Positions 1-8,351 of a stretch of 64,000 bases of DNA are shown here, piece after piece. The position numbers and the translations under genes were made by a program. Each line of letters begins with the position of its first letter. The first letter of the stretch is position 1. The DNA is taken from assembly GCA_003331605.1 (NCBI GenBank), contig QOPD01000002.1:54188-118187 (forward strand), in the 5' to 3' direction. The notes under the pieces are model-generated. The model was not told where the DNA came from, did no database searches, and worked only from the letters and a program-made list of their open reading frames with translations. The DNA comes from SAR86 cluster bacterium (GTDB taxonomy: Bacteria; Pseudomonadota; Gammaproteobacteria; Magnimaribacterales; TMED112).

Positions 1-27
1 GGTTATTATAGGGTTTAAATTAAAGAA

Positions 28-1068
28 ATGTTTAAATTTTTAAGAAGTCTTTTCTCAAATGACATATCAATCGATCTAGGAACTGCTAACACATTGATAT
101 ATACCAAAGAAGACGGAATTGTCCTTGATGAGCCTTCAGTTGTAGCTATACAAGAAAAAAATGGGCAGAAAACAGTAGTGGCTGTTGGTCACGACGCTAA
201 GAAAATGCTTGGTAGAACACCCGGTCAAATGGAAGCAATCAGACCATTAAGAGACGGTGTCATTGCTGACTTCAATGTTACAGAAAAAATGCTACAGCAT
301 TTCATTAAAAAAGTATCAAATAGCTCGATACTGGCACCAAGCCCAAGAGTATTAATTTGTGTGCCTTCAAAAGCAACTCAAGTTGAAAAAAGAGCTATAA
401 GAGAATCGGCTCTTTCTGCAGGAGCCAGTGTAGTGAAGCTTATCGAAGAGCCAATTGCAGCTGCTTTAGGGGCAGGAGTTGCCATTGATAGACCGAGAGG
501 GAGCATGGTAATTGATATTGGCGGCGGCACTTCAGAGGTTGCAATCCTTTCTTTAAACGGTATCGTCTATTCAGAATCACTTAAAGTTGGCGGTGATAAA
601 TTTGATGAAGCCATCCAAGCTTATGTTAGAAGAAAATTTGGTGTAGTTATTGGAGAATCAACTGCTGAATTAATCAAATTGCAGGTTGGATGTGCCACTC
701 TGAACTGTAAAAAAGATTTTGAGCCATTCGAATTTAGAGGGAGAAACCTTGCTGAAGGAATCCCGGAACTAGTTGTTTTTCAGAAAGAGGATGGTTTTAG
801 AGCTTTAGAAAACCAAACTTCTGCGATTGTTCGATCAGTAAGAACAGCTTTAGAGTTATCTCCTCCTGAATTGGCTGCTGATATTTCTCAAGATGGTATT
901 GTATTGACTGGTGGTGGGGCATTATTGCATTGCCTTGATACCCTCATAGAGCAGTCAACAGGAATACCTACTAGAGTTGCTGAAGACCCTTTAACTTGTG
1001 TAGCTCGAGGCGGAGGTATTGCTTTGGCATTGATGGATAAAGATTTTGATCTCTTTGCAGAAGAGTAA
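28..1068 (+). CDS. mreB: Rod shape-determining actin homologue MreB
   Basis: MreB is a bacterial actin that polymerises under the inner membrane and directs side-wall peptidoglycan synthesis. The 346-residue product has the usual family length. It shows the phosphate-1 loop [10 protein letters not shown] near residue 17, the phosphate-2 motif [11 protein letters not shown] near 163, and the adenosine motif TGGGALL near 290. The N-terminal MFKFLRSLF is the amphipathic membrane anchor typical of gammaproteobacterial MreB. The stop codon shares one base with the mreC start, so mreBCD is an operon. The promoter lies mostly outside the window. Identification is certain. Confidence 0.98.
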   Translation: MFKFLRSLFSNDISIDLGTANTLIYTKEDGIVLDEPSVVAIQEKNGQKTVVAVGHDAKKMLGRTPGQMEAIRPLRDGVIADFNVTEKMLQHFIKKVSNSSILAPSPRVLICVPSKATQVEKRAIRESALSAGASVVKLIEEPIAAALGAGVAIDRPRGSMVIDIGGGTSEVAILSLNGIVYSESLKVGGDKFDEAIQAYVRRKFGVVIGESTAELIKLQVGCATLNCKKDFEPFEFRGRNLAEGIPELVVFQKEDGFRALENQTSAIVRSVRTALELSPPELAADISQDGIVLTGGGALLHCLDTLIEQSTGIPTRVAEDPLTCVARGGGIALALMDKDFDLFAEE

Positions 1069-1865
1069 TGCAAGTAAAAAAAATATCTTTAAGAGATAAA
1101 ATTAAAACTCTCATCTTCTCTATTTTTCTCATTTGCTTGCTAAGTTTTTTTTCCTATGCTGTTGATTTAAATAAAAAATCCCAAAGGTTTTTAGAAATGC
1201 TTTTTTCTTTTCCAAGTGAACTAATAAATGCAGCTTTTGAAAACGTTAGAGAGTATGAAAACAATAGAATTTTTGAGCTTGAGAATAGAATTATGATACT
1301 TGAGTCTGATATTTATGAAAAAAATCTAGAGATATTGGCTCTAGAGAACAAGAGAAATTTTACAAATGACACCATTACAAGATTCAATAATGTTGAAGCC
1401 TATGTATCTGGCTTTGATCAGGGCAACTATGTATGTTGTCGAAAACACAGGATATATGTTTCAACAGATGTAGATAATATTGATACATCAAAAGCGATAT
1501 CTCAAGGGAGTTTTGTTGTCGGTAGGTCAGGTGCTACTGTTTTTGATGAAGTGGAAGTAAGACTAGTTAGTGATCCAGAGGAATTTATATCAATAAAAAA
1601 TAGCCTTGGCTTTTTTTGCATAGCGCAAGGAACAGCTGTCCCTCAAGAAATCAGTTGCGATAATGAATCTAAAACAAGCAAATATGCCGTTGGAGATACT
1701 TTTTTTACAACTGGTTTTGATGGCATTTATCCAGAAGGCCAAATTGTAGGCAGACTTCATAAAGTAACTGAAAATGAGGGCCCAAACTTTAAGCAATCAT
1801 TGTATATAAAGCTATTTTTCAATCCATATAATTCGATGAATAAGCAGCTGGTAATACATGAGTAA
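1068..1865 (+). CDS. mreC: Rod shape-determining protein MreC
   Basis: MreC is a bitopic periplasmic scaffold linking MreB to PBP2 and RodA. The 265-residue protein has one N-terminal membrane helix (about residues 13-31), a coiled coil around residues 60-100 (ELENRIMILESDIYEKNLEI), then the beta-rich MreC region with the GRSGA and VSDPEEF segments. Its length is slightly below the E. coli protein (367 residues) because the C-terminal tail is short. The ATG overlaps the mreB stop, and its own stop overlaps the mreD start. The call rests on family pattern and position. Confidence 0.95.
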   Translation: MQVKKISLRDKIKTLIFSIFLICLLSFFSYAVDLNKKSQRFLEMLFSFPSELINAAFENVREYENNRIFELENRIMILESDIYEKNLEILALENKRNFTNDTITRFNNVEAYVSGFDQGNYVCCRKHRIYVSTDVDNIDTSKAISQGSFVVGRSGATVFDEVEVRLVSDPEEFISIKNSLGFFCIAQGTAVPQEISCDNESKTSKYAVGDTFFTTGFDGIYPEGQIVGRLHKVTENEGPNFKQSLYIKLFFNPYNSMNKQLVIHE

Positions 1866-2313
1866 TTTAAATTTTTTTATTACAACCTTCTTTTGCATTT
1901 GTATTAACTATTTATTGCTAAGAGCAAATATATGGTTTGTTTTCCCTGATATATTTCTACTACATTTGTTGGTTTTAGCCACAACCAATACGACTTACCC
2001 AAAGGTTTATATTTTTATTTTAAATGGATTCTTCATAGATATTTTCTTTTATGAAATAATAGGCCCGTACACCATAACTTTTTTTATTGCTGGCATTTTT
2101 TTGGCGTTCTCCTTAGTAAGGTGGCAGCAAAGGTCATTGCTCATTCAGTTTGTTCTGATTGCAGTCACGAGCCTGTTACTTAATTCTTTTATTGGTATCC
2201 AAGAAGGGTTTGCATTTGTGGAGAATCGAGCTGTAATTAGCACAATTCTTTTAATTATAATTTGGGTTTTAATTTTCCTATACCAAAGAGATAAATGGTT
2301 GAAAAATATTTAA
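1858..2313 (+). CDS. mreD: Rod shape-determining membrane protein MreD
   Basis: MreD is a small polytopic inner-membrane partner of MreC in the elongasome. The 151-residue sequence is almost wholly hydrophobic with about five predicted membrane helices. It contains the family-like stretch FILNGFFIDIFFYEIIGPYTI, where D and G residues recur in MreD proteins. It starts inside the last codons of mreC (8 bp overlap), consistent with translational coupling. Primary sequence is poorly conserved in this family, so position between mreC and the YhdP-like gene carries much of the weight. Confidence 0.9.
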   Translation: MSNLNFFITTFFCICINYLLLRANIWFVFPDIFLLHLLVLATTNTTYPKVYIFILNGFFIDIFFYEIIGPYTITFFIAGIFLAFSLVRWQQRSLLIQFVLIAVTSLLLNSFIGIQEGFAFVENRAVISTILLIIIWVLIFLYQRDKWLKNI

Positions 2314-4295
2314 TTTGGCCAGCTAGGCTTTTCCTTTATTTTTCATGTTTGGCACTGTTAGTATTCTACTCAATTATTTTTTCCTTAAGTATTAATGCAG
2401 TTTCTAAAGCAATTATTAGTACTGCTATGGGCGAAAGCATTTCATACGATAGTCTATCGGTTAAGCCACGTTTGTTGGGTATTGAAATCGAAGGCCAAAA
2501 CTTCAGTTACCAAGAAAAGGATGTTGCTTTCAAAGTTGAAAACATAAACTTGGATTTAGATTTTCTTAAAACACTGCTAAAAAATAAATTCTACTTAAAC
2601 AAATCAGAGATCTACAACGGTAGTGTAGACTTCATTGGCACATCAGGGAATGTAACAAATCTAAATTTTCAGATTGAAAGTGCAAACTTCAAAAATTTTA
2701 AATTCGAAACATTAGAATTTAAAAATCTAGTGTTAAATAATGTTGTATCTGGGTACGACGGAGTTGGCTTTGAATTCTCAAGATTAGATTTGAAGCTTCC
2801 CGGCAATCTTCAACAGATCAATAATCTAGATGGTATTGGCAGCTTCATAGATCGACAATTAAAGCTGCTTGTAAATTCTACACTTGGAGAGCTGAAAATA
2901 AACGGCTTTGACAGATTTCTTTTTCCTGACTTAAGAGGTTTTATACATCTAGATTTCGCAGATGGCTTTAAAATTCCAAAAGGTCATTTATTTTCAGGCA
3001 GTAATCAAGAACTAGTGAATGCTTACTTTGTATTTAATCAATACTTTAATCTGGTATTAAATCAACAAGGTGACTCCAATAGAATTATTTCAGCACTTCC
3101 TGCAAATCTTGATAAGCTGGCTATTTTCTTAGATGAATCAAATTTCTACGCTAGGAATGTAAACTTGCTCTTATCTTATTCCTCAAGGGGGCAAGAAAAT
3201 AGTTTTGACTCCGTAGCAATATATAAAGATCTAGACATTAACTTTAGCGGTCTAGAGCTGAGATCAGTATTAGCAAAAAGCTACATTGACTCTAAGAAGG
3301 TTTCATTATTTTCCGAAAAAATAAATACCGGAAGTTTAAGTTTAGACAAACTAAACATCTCAAAAAAGCATGCTGATGATAGGTTTCAAGTGCATTTAAA
3401 TTTACTTGGCAACTCTTTTTGGTCAAGGTACTACAATCAAAAAGGTTCAGACATGATCTGGCTGTATACCAATACAGAAAGTAAGGCATCTTTTTCGATA
3501 GGTGGGAGCAAAACAATTTTTGCTCAAGGCGAGTACGTTATAGGTTTTGATTTGACAAATGAATTGGATTTAAGAACCAATGGTGTCCAAATAAATCCAA
3601 CGTCTGTTTATTCTAATTTTTTTGATTTTAATGATAGCTTCCAGAATGCACTTTTTTTTAATTTTCAAAAATTAAGACTTGAAGAAATTAATACAAATGC
3701 ATCTTTCAAAAAAAATAATCTAACTCCTGATGGTCTTGATTTTAAAAATTTATCAGTGAGCCTAAAAGATGGGTTCTTTGATTTCGGCTTAGACACCTGG
3801 AGTGTTGGTGGTGAAATAAATATAGCTGGCAGCGATGTAATTTATAACGAGAATACTTTTACTCCTGGAATCTTGGGCGTACTCTCACTGATTGATATTA
3901 GATCAAATATAACTGATTTATTGAGTTTAGATTTTGATAAGTTAAACACTGAAAATATCCTTGTAGACAAACTTAAGGGGAATTTATTTTTAGATGGAAA
4001 TAACTTTATAAATATTGATGCTATTGAGCTAAATTTTGGTTCAGCACAAGCTAATATTTCAGGGATAGTAAGCTCTAATATTGAGTATCTAGATACTTAT
4101 GATTTGAATTTAGTATTTGATTCAAATATATCTCAAAACATCCCTTGGTATTTTGCTTTGTTTGGCAATATTCCAGCCGCTGCCGGAGCAGCAGTTATAA
4201 GTAACTTACTGGAGCAAGATGGGAACAAGTTATTTTCAGCAAAGTATAAAATCTCAGGGACTACTAATGAGCTTGAAGTCAGTCCTATGCAATAA
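2295..4295 (+). CDS. YhdP/AsmA-like envelope protein, half-length
   Basis: This is a 666-residue protein with an N-terminal membrane helix (about residues 10-35) and a long beta-rich periplasmic body. In family terms it resembles AsmA-like/YhdP proteins, which bridge the periplasm and help move phospholipid to the outer membrane. The C-terminal hydrophobic stretch IPWYFALFGNIPAAAGAAVISNLL followed by KYKISGTTNELEV matches the way YhdP proteins end. In E. coli yhdP also lies downstream of mreBCD but has about 1266 residues, with yhdE (maf) and rng in between. Here both intervening genes are absent and the protein is about half size. The start overlaps mreD by 19 bp. Confidence 0.7.
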   Translation: MVEKYLIWPARLFLYFSCLALLVFYSIIFSLSINAVSKAIISTAMGESISYDSLSVKPRLLGIEIEGQNFSYQEKDVAFKVENINLDLDFLKTLLKNKFYLNKSEIYNGSVDFIGTSGNVTNLNFQIESANFKNFKFETLEFKNLVLNNVVSGYDGVGFEFSRLDLKLPGNLQQINNLDGIGSFIDRQLKLLVNSTLGELKINGFDRFLFPDLRGFIHLDFADGFKIPKGHLFSGSNQELVNAYFVFNQYFNLVLNQQGDSNRIISALPANLDKLAIFLDESNFYARNVNLLLSYSSRGQENSFDSVAIYKDLDINFSGLELRSVLAKSYIDSKKVSLFSEKINTGSLSLDKLNISKKHADDRFQVHLNLLGNSFWSRYYNQKGSDMIWLYTNTESKASFSIGGSKTIFAQGEYVIGFDLTNELDLRTNGVQINPTSVYSNFFDFNDSFQNALFFNFQKLRLEEINTNASFKKNNLTPDGLDFKNLSVSLKDGFFDFGLDTWSVGGEINIAGSDVIYNENTFTPGILGVLSLIDIRSNITDLLSLDFDKLNTENILVDKLKGNLFLDGNNFINIDAIELNFGSAQANISGIVSSNIEYLDTYDLNLVFDSNISQNIPWYFALFGNIPAAAGAAVISNLLEQDGNKLFSAKYKISGTTNELEVSPMQ

Positions 4296-5628
4296 GCACA
4301 GCTATGATTCCAAGAAAGCTAACAAACCCAAGAATGTCTGTGACTGTAGTAATCACAACTCCACCCGATATTGCAGGATCATAACCGAATTTTCTAAGCA
4401 AACTTGGTACTAGGAAACCAAAAATTGCTGCAGCTAATAAATTAATTATCATTGCACCAGATATTGCTAATGAAAGTTGAAAGTTATCAAACCAAAAGTT
4501 GGTAATCAAAAATATTGCTAATGAAAAAAATACAGCATTTGCTATTGCTACTATAAACTCACGTCTAAGGAGATAAGCTTTGCTTTTGCGATTTAACTTT
4601 CTTAAAGCCTCAGCCCGTATATATATTCCCAATGTTTGTGTTGCAGCAATACCACCCATACTTGCAACAATTGGCATTAAAACAGCTGCGTAAATTATTT
4701 GGTCTAAAATTTCTGTAAAAAAACTTATGGCATAAGAAGCCATTATTGCAGTACCTAAATTGATTGAAAGCCAAACTAATCTACTCAAGATTGTTTTTTT
4801 AGGCGACGCAAAAATATCGTCCTCAATTTGAGTAAGACCTATGAAGTCTTGTTCGACTTCATCGACAGCAATGTCAATAATATCATCTACTGTGATTCTA
4901 CCAAGTAATTTATTTTCCTCATCGATAACTGGAGCAGAAAAAAGATCTTTATTTTTAAAGAGATTATAAACATCGATTTGGTTTAATGAGGATAATATCG
5001 GTTGAAATTCTGTGTCCATTACTTCTCTTACTGTCATATTTTGCTCAGATGTTAAAATCTTTGTAATCGGAAGGATGCCTAAATATTCATCATTCTTTGT
5101 TACAACATAAATATCATCTGTATTTTGGGGAATGTTTTTTAAGAAACGCAAATACCTTGAAACAAGCTCAATTGTATTGTCTGCTCTTACAGTAATGATG
5201 TCTGTATTCATTAAACCCCCAGCTGTTTCCTCTGAGAAATCTAAAACATTTTCAACTCTTCCTCTGTCTCTTGAATTCATCAAGGAAAGTACCTCATTGG
5301 TTATTTTTTCTGGTAAGGATTGCAAAATATCGGCAAGATCATCTGCTTCTAAATCACTTATTGCCAAGGAAATTTCCTCTGGATTCATATCAATCAAAAG
5401 TTGTTCTCTTAAAGATTCATCAAGCTCACCTAGAACCTCGCCTTCGGCATCAAGCTGAATTAAATCCCATATTATTTTTCTCTCTTGAGGTGGAGAATTT
5501 TCCATAACGAACGCTAACTCACTTGCTGACATTTCAGAAAGTATTCTTGTAAGTTTGGCTTTGTATTCAGGATTATTTATTGTGGACTGAATAAGTTCGT
5601 ATTTGGATTCTGGGATTTGATAAGCCAT
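4285..5628 (-). CDS. mgtE: Magnesium transporter MgtE
   Basis: This is a 447-residue inner-membrane Mg2+ channel of the MgtE family. An N-terminal superhelical MgtE_N domain (about residues 15-120, with AFVMENSPPQERKIIWDLI) leads into two CBS domains (about 125-255), which in characterised MgtE sense Mg2+. Five membrane helices follow, containing the pore signature PIVASMGGIAATQT (about 315-330). Length matches the family. Its 3' end overlaps the end of the YhdP-like gene by 11 bp in convergent orientation, leaving no room for a terminator. It probably forms its own unit; lptB lies 32 bp upstream on the same strand. Confidence 0.95.
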   Translation of the reverse strand: MAYQIPESKYELIQSTINNPEYKAKLTRILSEMSASELAFVMENSPPQERKIIWDLIQLDAEGEVLGELDESLREQLLIDMNPEEISLAISDLEADDLADILQSLPEKITNEVLSLMNSRDRGRVENVLDFSEETAGGLMNTDIITVRADNTIELVSRYLRFLKNIPQNTDDIYVVTKNDEYLGILPITKILTSEQNMTVREVMDTEFQPILSSLNQIDVYNLFKNKDLFSAPVIDEENKLLGRITVDDIIDIAVDEVEQDFIGLTQIEDDIFASPKKTILSRLVWLSINLGTAIMASYAISFFTEILDQIIYAAVLMPIVASMGGIAATQTLGIYIRAEALRKLNRKSKAYLLRREFIVAIANAVFFSLAIFLITNFWFDNFQLSLAISGAMIINLLAAAIFGFLVPSLLRKFGYDPAISGGVVITTVTDILGFVSFLGIIAVLIA

Positions 5629-5660
5629 GCGGCTATTTTACTAGATTATTTGGAAAATTA

Positions 5661-6365
5661 TTATTCACCAAAATAAAACTTCTTTGCAAGAGGATCTTTG
5701 GAAATCTCTTGTGGACTTCCGGTTGATAGAATCTCGCCTTGATTCATCAAGATAATGCTATCACAGACATTTATTACATCTCTGAAGTTATGATCACTGA
5801 TAAAAATGCTTATTTCTTTGCTAAGCTCCTTAAGTATTTTGTTTATCTCATCGACTGATATTGGGTCTACGCCAGCAAATGGCTCATCCAAAAGGATAAC
5901 CTTAGCATCAAGCAAAATTGATCTTATGATTTCTGCTTTACGTTTTTCTCCACCTGATAGGAATTTCGCTTTGGTGTCAGTCTTTGCTGTTAACCCCATT
6001 TTCATAAAAAGCTTATCAATATCTTTTTCCTTGCTTTCTGCAATTTTTTTAAATTTTAATTCCATCACAAGCCTAATATTTTCTATCAGACTTAATTCTT
6101 CAAATAGAGAGTTCTCTTGAGGCACGTAACTTAGACCGAGCTTTGATCTTTCTTCAAGGTTTAAATCTGTTACATCTTGACCAAAAAATATTAATTTTCC
6201 ATTATTTATTTTTGATAATCCTGCTATAGCTCTAAAAAGGCTTGTTTTCCCAGCACCATTTGCTCCCAACAGGCCTGTGATTGATTTATTTTCGATGGTG
6301 AGGCTAATATTATTAAAAAGCTTTTTGTTGTTAACTGTCTTGGTTATGCTGAAAGCTTCAATCAT
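5661..6365 (-). CDS. lptB: LPS export ABC transporter ATP-binding protein LptB
   Basis: LptB is the cytoplasmic ATPase that drives LPS extraction by LptFGC. The 234-residue protein has Walker A GANGAGKTS (near residue 35), Q-loop VPQEN, the ABC signature LSGGEKRKAE, Walker B VILLDEPFAGVDP, a DHN switch histidine (SDHNFRDV), and the LptB-like tail. The PFAGVDPISV stretch distinguishes LptB from LivF/LivG. It overlaps the end of lptA by 8 bp and is last in a kdsD-lptA-lptB operon. rpoN and hpf, which follow it in E. coli, are not there. Confidence 0.95.
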   Translation of the reverse strand: MIEAFSITKTVNNKKLFNNISLTIENKSITGLLGANGAGKTSLFRAIAGLSKINNGKLIFFGQDVTDLNLEERSKLGLSYVPQENSLFEELSLIENIRLVMELKFKKIAESKEKDIDKLFMKMGLTAKTDTKAKFLSGGEKRKAEIIRSILLDAKVILLDEPFAGVDPISVDEINKILKELSKEISIFISDHNFRDVINVCDSIILMNQGEILSTGSPQEISKDPLAKKFYFGE

Positions 6366-6738
6366 TTTTTAGTTTTATAACTATTGATTCAGATACAATC
6401 TTATTATTATTGGTCATAAGCTGAACATTGCCTGAAAGAGAGAGCAAATTCTCAGTAAGTTCTAGTTTTATTGAGGTGCCAAAAACCTCCTGCCCATCAG
6501 CAATGTAACTGATTTTAATTGGGTTTCCTTCTGCGATGAATTTTTCCTGTTCTTGGTCTACTAAAAGCTTGGATGATGAAAAGTTTACTTGCTTTGATAT
6601 AAACTGCACATCCCCTTCATATACTACTTGATTGTTCTCAGTGTCAATTTCAACATACAAAGAGTTTATCTCGTACTCTTGGCTCCAAGAATAAAAGGAC
6701 AGAACGAAGAAAAAAGCTAGAAAGGTTTTATAGTACAT
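6358..6738 (-). CDS. lptA: LPS periplasmic bridge protein LptA
   Basis: LptA is the beta-jellyroll periplasmic protein that carries LPS from LptC to LptD. The 126-residue product begins with a hydrophobic signal segment (about residues 5-18). It then shows the OstA-type repeats VVYEGDVQFISKQVNFSSSKL and LSLSGNVQLMTNN. It is short compared with about 185 residues in E. coli, suggesting fewer beta strands per monomer. Its start overlaps kdsD by 11 bp and its end overlaps lptB. lptC, normally immediately upstream, is missing. The call rests on the OstA pattern plus context. Confidence 0.85.
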   Translation of the reverse strand: MYYKTFLAFFFVLSFYSWSQEYEINSLYVEIDTENNQVVYEGDVQFISKQVNFSSSKLLVDQEQEKFIAEGNPIKISYIADGQEVFGTSIKLELTENLLSLSGNVQLMTNNNKIVSESIVIKLKND

Positions 6739-7705
6739 TTGATTCCAGTATTTGATGCATAGTTAAAAAACCAACTACTTTGGTATTTTCTTTAACTACA
6801 AGGTTGTAAATTTTATTTTTCTGCATAAATTTTGCTGCATCGGCTACAAGCAAATTACATTCAATAGTTTTAAAAGATTTAGTCATAACCTGACCAATAT
6901 TGGCATCATCAATATCAATCTTTTTCTCTAAATTCCTTCTTAGGTCTCCATCTGAAAAGATCCCAAGAATTCTAGAATCTTTATCTTTTGTCGATGTTAT
7001 CAAGGCAAATCCCTGCTTCTTCTTAGAAATTTCGATGAGAACTTTTCTGATGCTCAAGTTTTTGGGAACTAAAGGTGCATCTTTGACTTCTGTCATAACA
7101 TCAGATATTTTTAGAGTTAACTTTCTGCCAAGCTTTCCACCTGGATGAGACTTAGCAAAATCTTTTTCACCAAACTCCCTTGCCTTAAGAAGTGCTACAG
7201 CAACAGAGTCACCCAAGGCAAGAGTTACTGTTGTGCTAGAAGTTGGAGCCAATCCGTTTGGGCATGCTTCCTTGGCTACTCTCACCTCTATATGACTGTC
7301 TGAAGCCGAACCAATAGAGGACCTGCTATTTTCAGTAATTGATAATAATTTGATCTTTAAATTTTTAATTGCTGGAAGAAGTTCAACGATTTCTTTACTT
7401 TCTCCAGATTTTGAAATTGCAATTAATAGATCTTTCTTTTGTATCATGCCCACATCACCATGCAGTGCTTCTGCAGGATGTATATAGAAAGATGGAGTTC
7501 CTGTGCTTGAAAGTGTTGCCGCGATTTTATTTGCAATATGGCCTGATTTGCCAACCCCTGTGAGAAATATTTTGCCCTTACATTTAAAAATGTGCTCACA
7601 AAATTGATTTACTTTGAAGGATTTAGACTCAATAAAGCTTTTTAACTCATCCAATTCAATTAAAAGTGCTTTTTTTGCTTCTTTTTGGAAATTTATTTTT
7701 TTCAT
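6728..7705 (-). CDS. kdsD: Arabinose-5-phosphate isomerase KdsD (KpsF/GutQ family)
   Basis: KdsD interconverts ribulose-5-phosphate and arabinose-5-phosphate, the first step to Kdo for LPS. The 325-residue protein has an N-terminal SIS sugar isomerase domain with GVGKSGHIANKIAATLSSTGTP near residue 50 and HPAEALHGDVGM near 80. Two C-terminal CBS domains follow (about residues 200-320). Length agrees with E. coli KdsD. It heads the kdsD-lptA-lptB run. kdsC (Kdo-8-phosphate phosphatase), normally the next gene, is absent here; kdsA lies at 36.4 kb. The start is divergent from mlaC with only 18 bp between the start codons. Confidence 0.95.
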   Translation of the reverse strand: MKKINFQKEAKKALLIELDELKSFIESKSFKVNQFCEHIFKCKGKIFLTGVGKSGHIANKIAATLSSTGTPSFYIHPAEALHGDVGMIQKKDLLIAISKSGESKEIVELLPAIKNLKIKLLSITENSRSSIGSASDSHIEVRVAKEACPNGLAPTSSTTVTLALGDSVAVALLKAREFGEKDFAKSHPGGKLGRKLTLKISDVMTEVKDAPLVPKNLSIRKVLIEISKKKQGFALITSTKDKDSRILGIFSDGDLRRNLEKKIDIDDANIGQVMTKSFKTIECNLLVADAAKFMQKNKIYNLVVKENTKVVGFLTMHQILESNVL

Positions 7706-7711
7706 TTCTAC

Positions 7712-7717
7712 TATAAT
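7712..7717 (+). promoter_or_regulatory. Candidate -10 element in the mlaC/kdsD divergent gap
   Basis: A perfect TATAAT lies 6 bases before the mlaC ATG, in an 18-bp gap. If it acts as a -10 element, transcription would start near the mlaC ATG itself, giving a leaderless or nearly leaderless message. No convincing -35 sequence lies at the usual spacing; the region upstream is T-rich. This is inference from a short motif in AT-rich DNA. Confidence 0.3.
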
Positions 7718-7723
7718 TACAAT

Positions 7724-8350
7724 ATGTTACGACTTTTTCTCTATAAATTTATATTTCTTGCAATATTCTCACTTAATTTAAAAGCAGATCAAATACCAGA
7801 AATACACTCGTTTATTGATAAAAATGCTCAATACTTTTTGACAATAATTAAAACAGAAGGTTCAGATTATGAGGCAAATCCAGAGCAGTTTAAAAATAAA
7901 TTAAAGAATATTTGGGAGCCAATGGTTGATGTCAGGCTGGTCTCCCGGCTAATTCTAAGCAAAGCATATTCTTCAGCTAGTGAAGACCAAGTATTGCGTT
8001 TCCAAGAAAGAACAAAAAAACTTTTATTGGATACTTACGTCACAACTTTGCTTGAATTCAAAGATTATGATATTTCCACAGATCAGGAAATAAAGGTGAA
8101 TAAAAATAAAACATATGAGGTTGATGTAAAGTTTTCCTCTAATACTTCCTATTCATTCTCAACAAAGTTTACTGTTTATAAAAATAAAGCAGGAGAATAT
8201 AAGATTGTAAATATAATTATCGACGGAATAAATTTAGGACTTACATTTAGAAACCAATTTCAAGGGGTTTTGAAAAAATCTAACTTTGATCTTGATAAGG
8301 CCATAAATTCTTGGCAACCACTATCAAGCGAAGAGCTATTTAGTACATAA
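7724..8350 (+). CDS. mlaC: Phospholipid-binding periplasmic protein MlaC (Ttg2D family)
   Basis: MlaC shuttles phospholipids between the outer-membrane MlaA complex and the inner-membrane MlaFEDB transporter. I chose ATG 7724 rather than the track's TTG 7685 because it gives a clean signal peptide (MLRLFLYKFIFLAIFSLNLKA). The resulting length is 208 residues, close to 211 in E. coli. Family-type segments include the PEQFKNKLKNIWEPMVD region and the C-terminal DGINLGLTFRNQFQ. Upstream, mlaF, mlaE and mlaD are absent and kdsD follows directly in the opposite direction. murA begins two bases downstream. Confidence 0.88.
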   Translation: MLRLFLYKFIFLAIFSLNLKADQIPEIHSFIDKNAQYFLTIIKTEGSDYEANPEQFKNKLKNIWEPMVDVRLVSRLILSKAYSSASEDQVLRFQERTKKLLLDTYVTTLLEFKDYDISTDQEIKVNKNKTYEVDVKFSSNTSYSFSTKFTVYKNKAGEYKIVNIIIDGINLGLTFRNQFQGVLKKSNFDLDKAINSWQPLSSEELFST

Positions 8351-8351
8351 A

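Noticed and set aside
4219-4413. 64-residue plus-strand ORF between the YhdP-like gene and mgtE
   Set aside because: It overlaps the 3' ends of both real genes in another frame and has no recognisable features.
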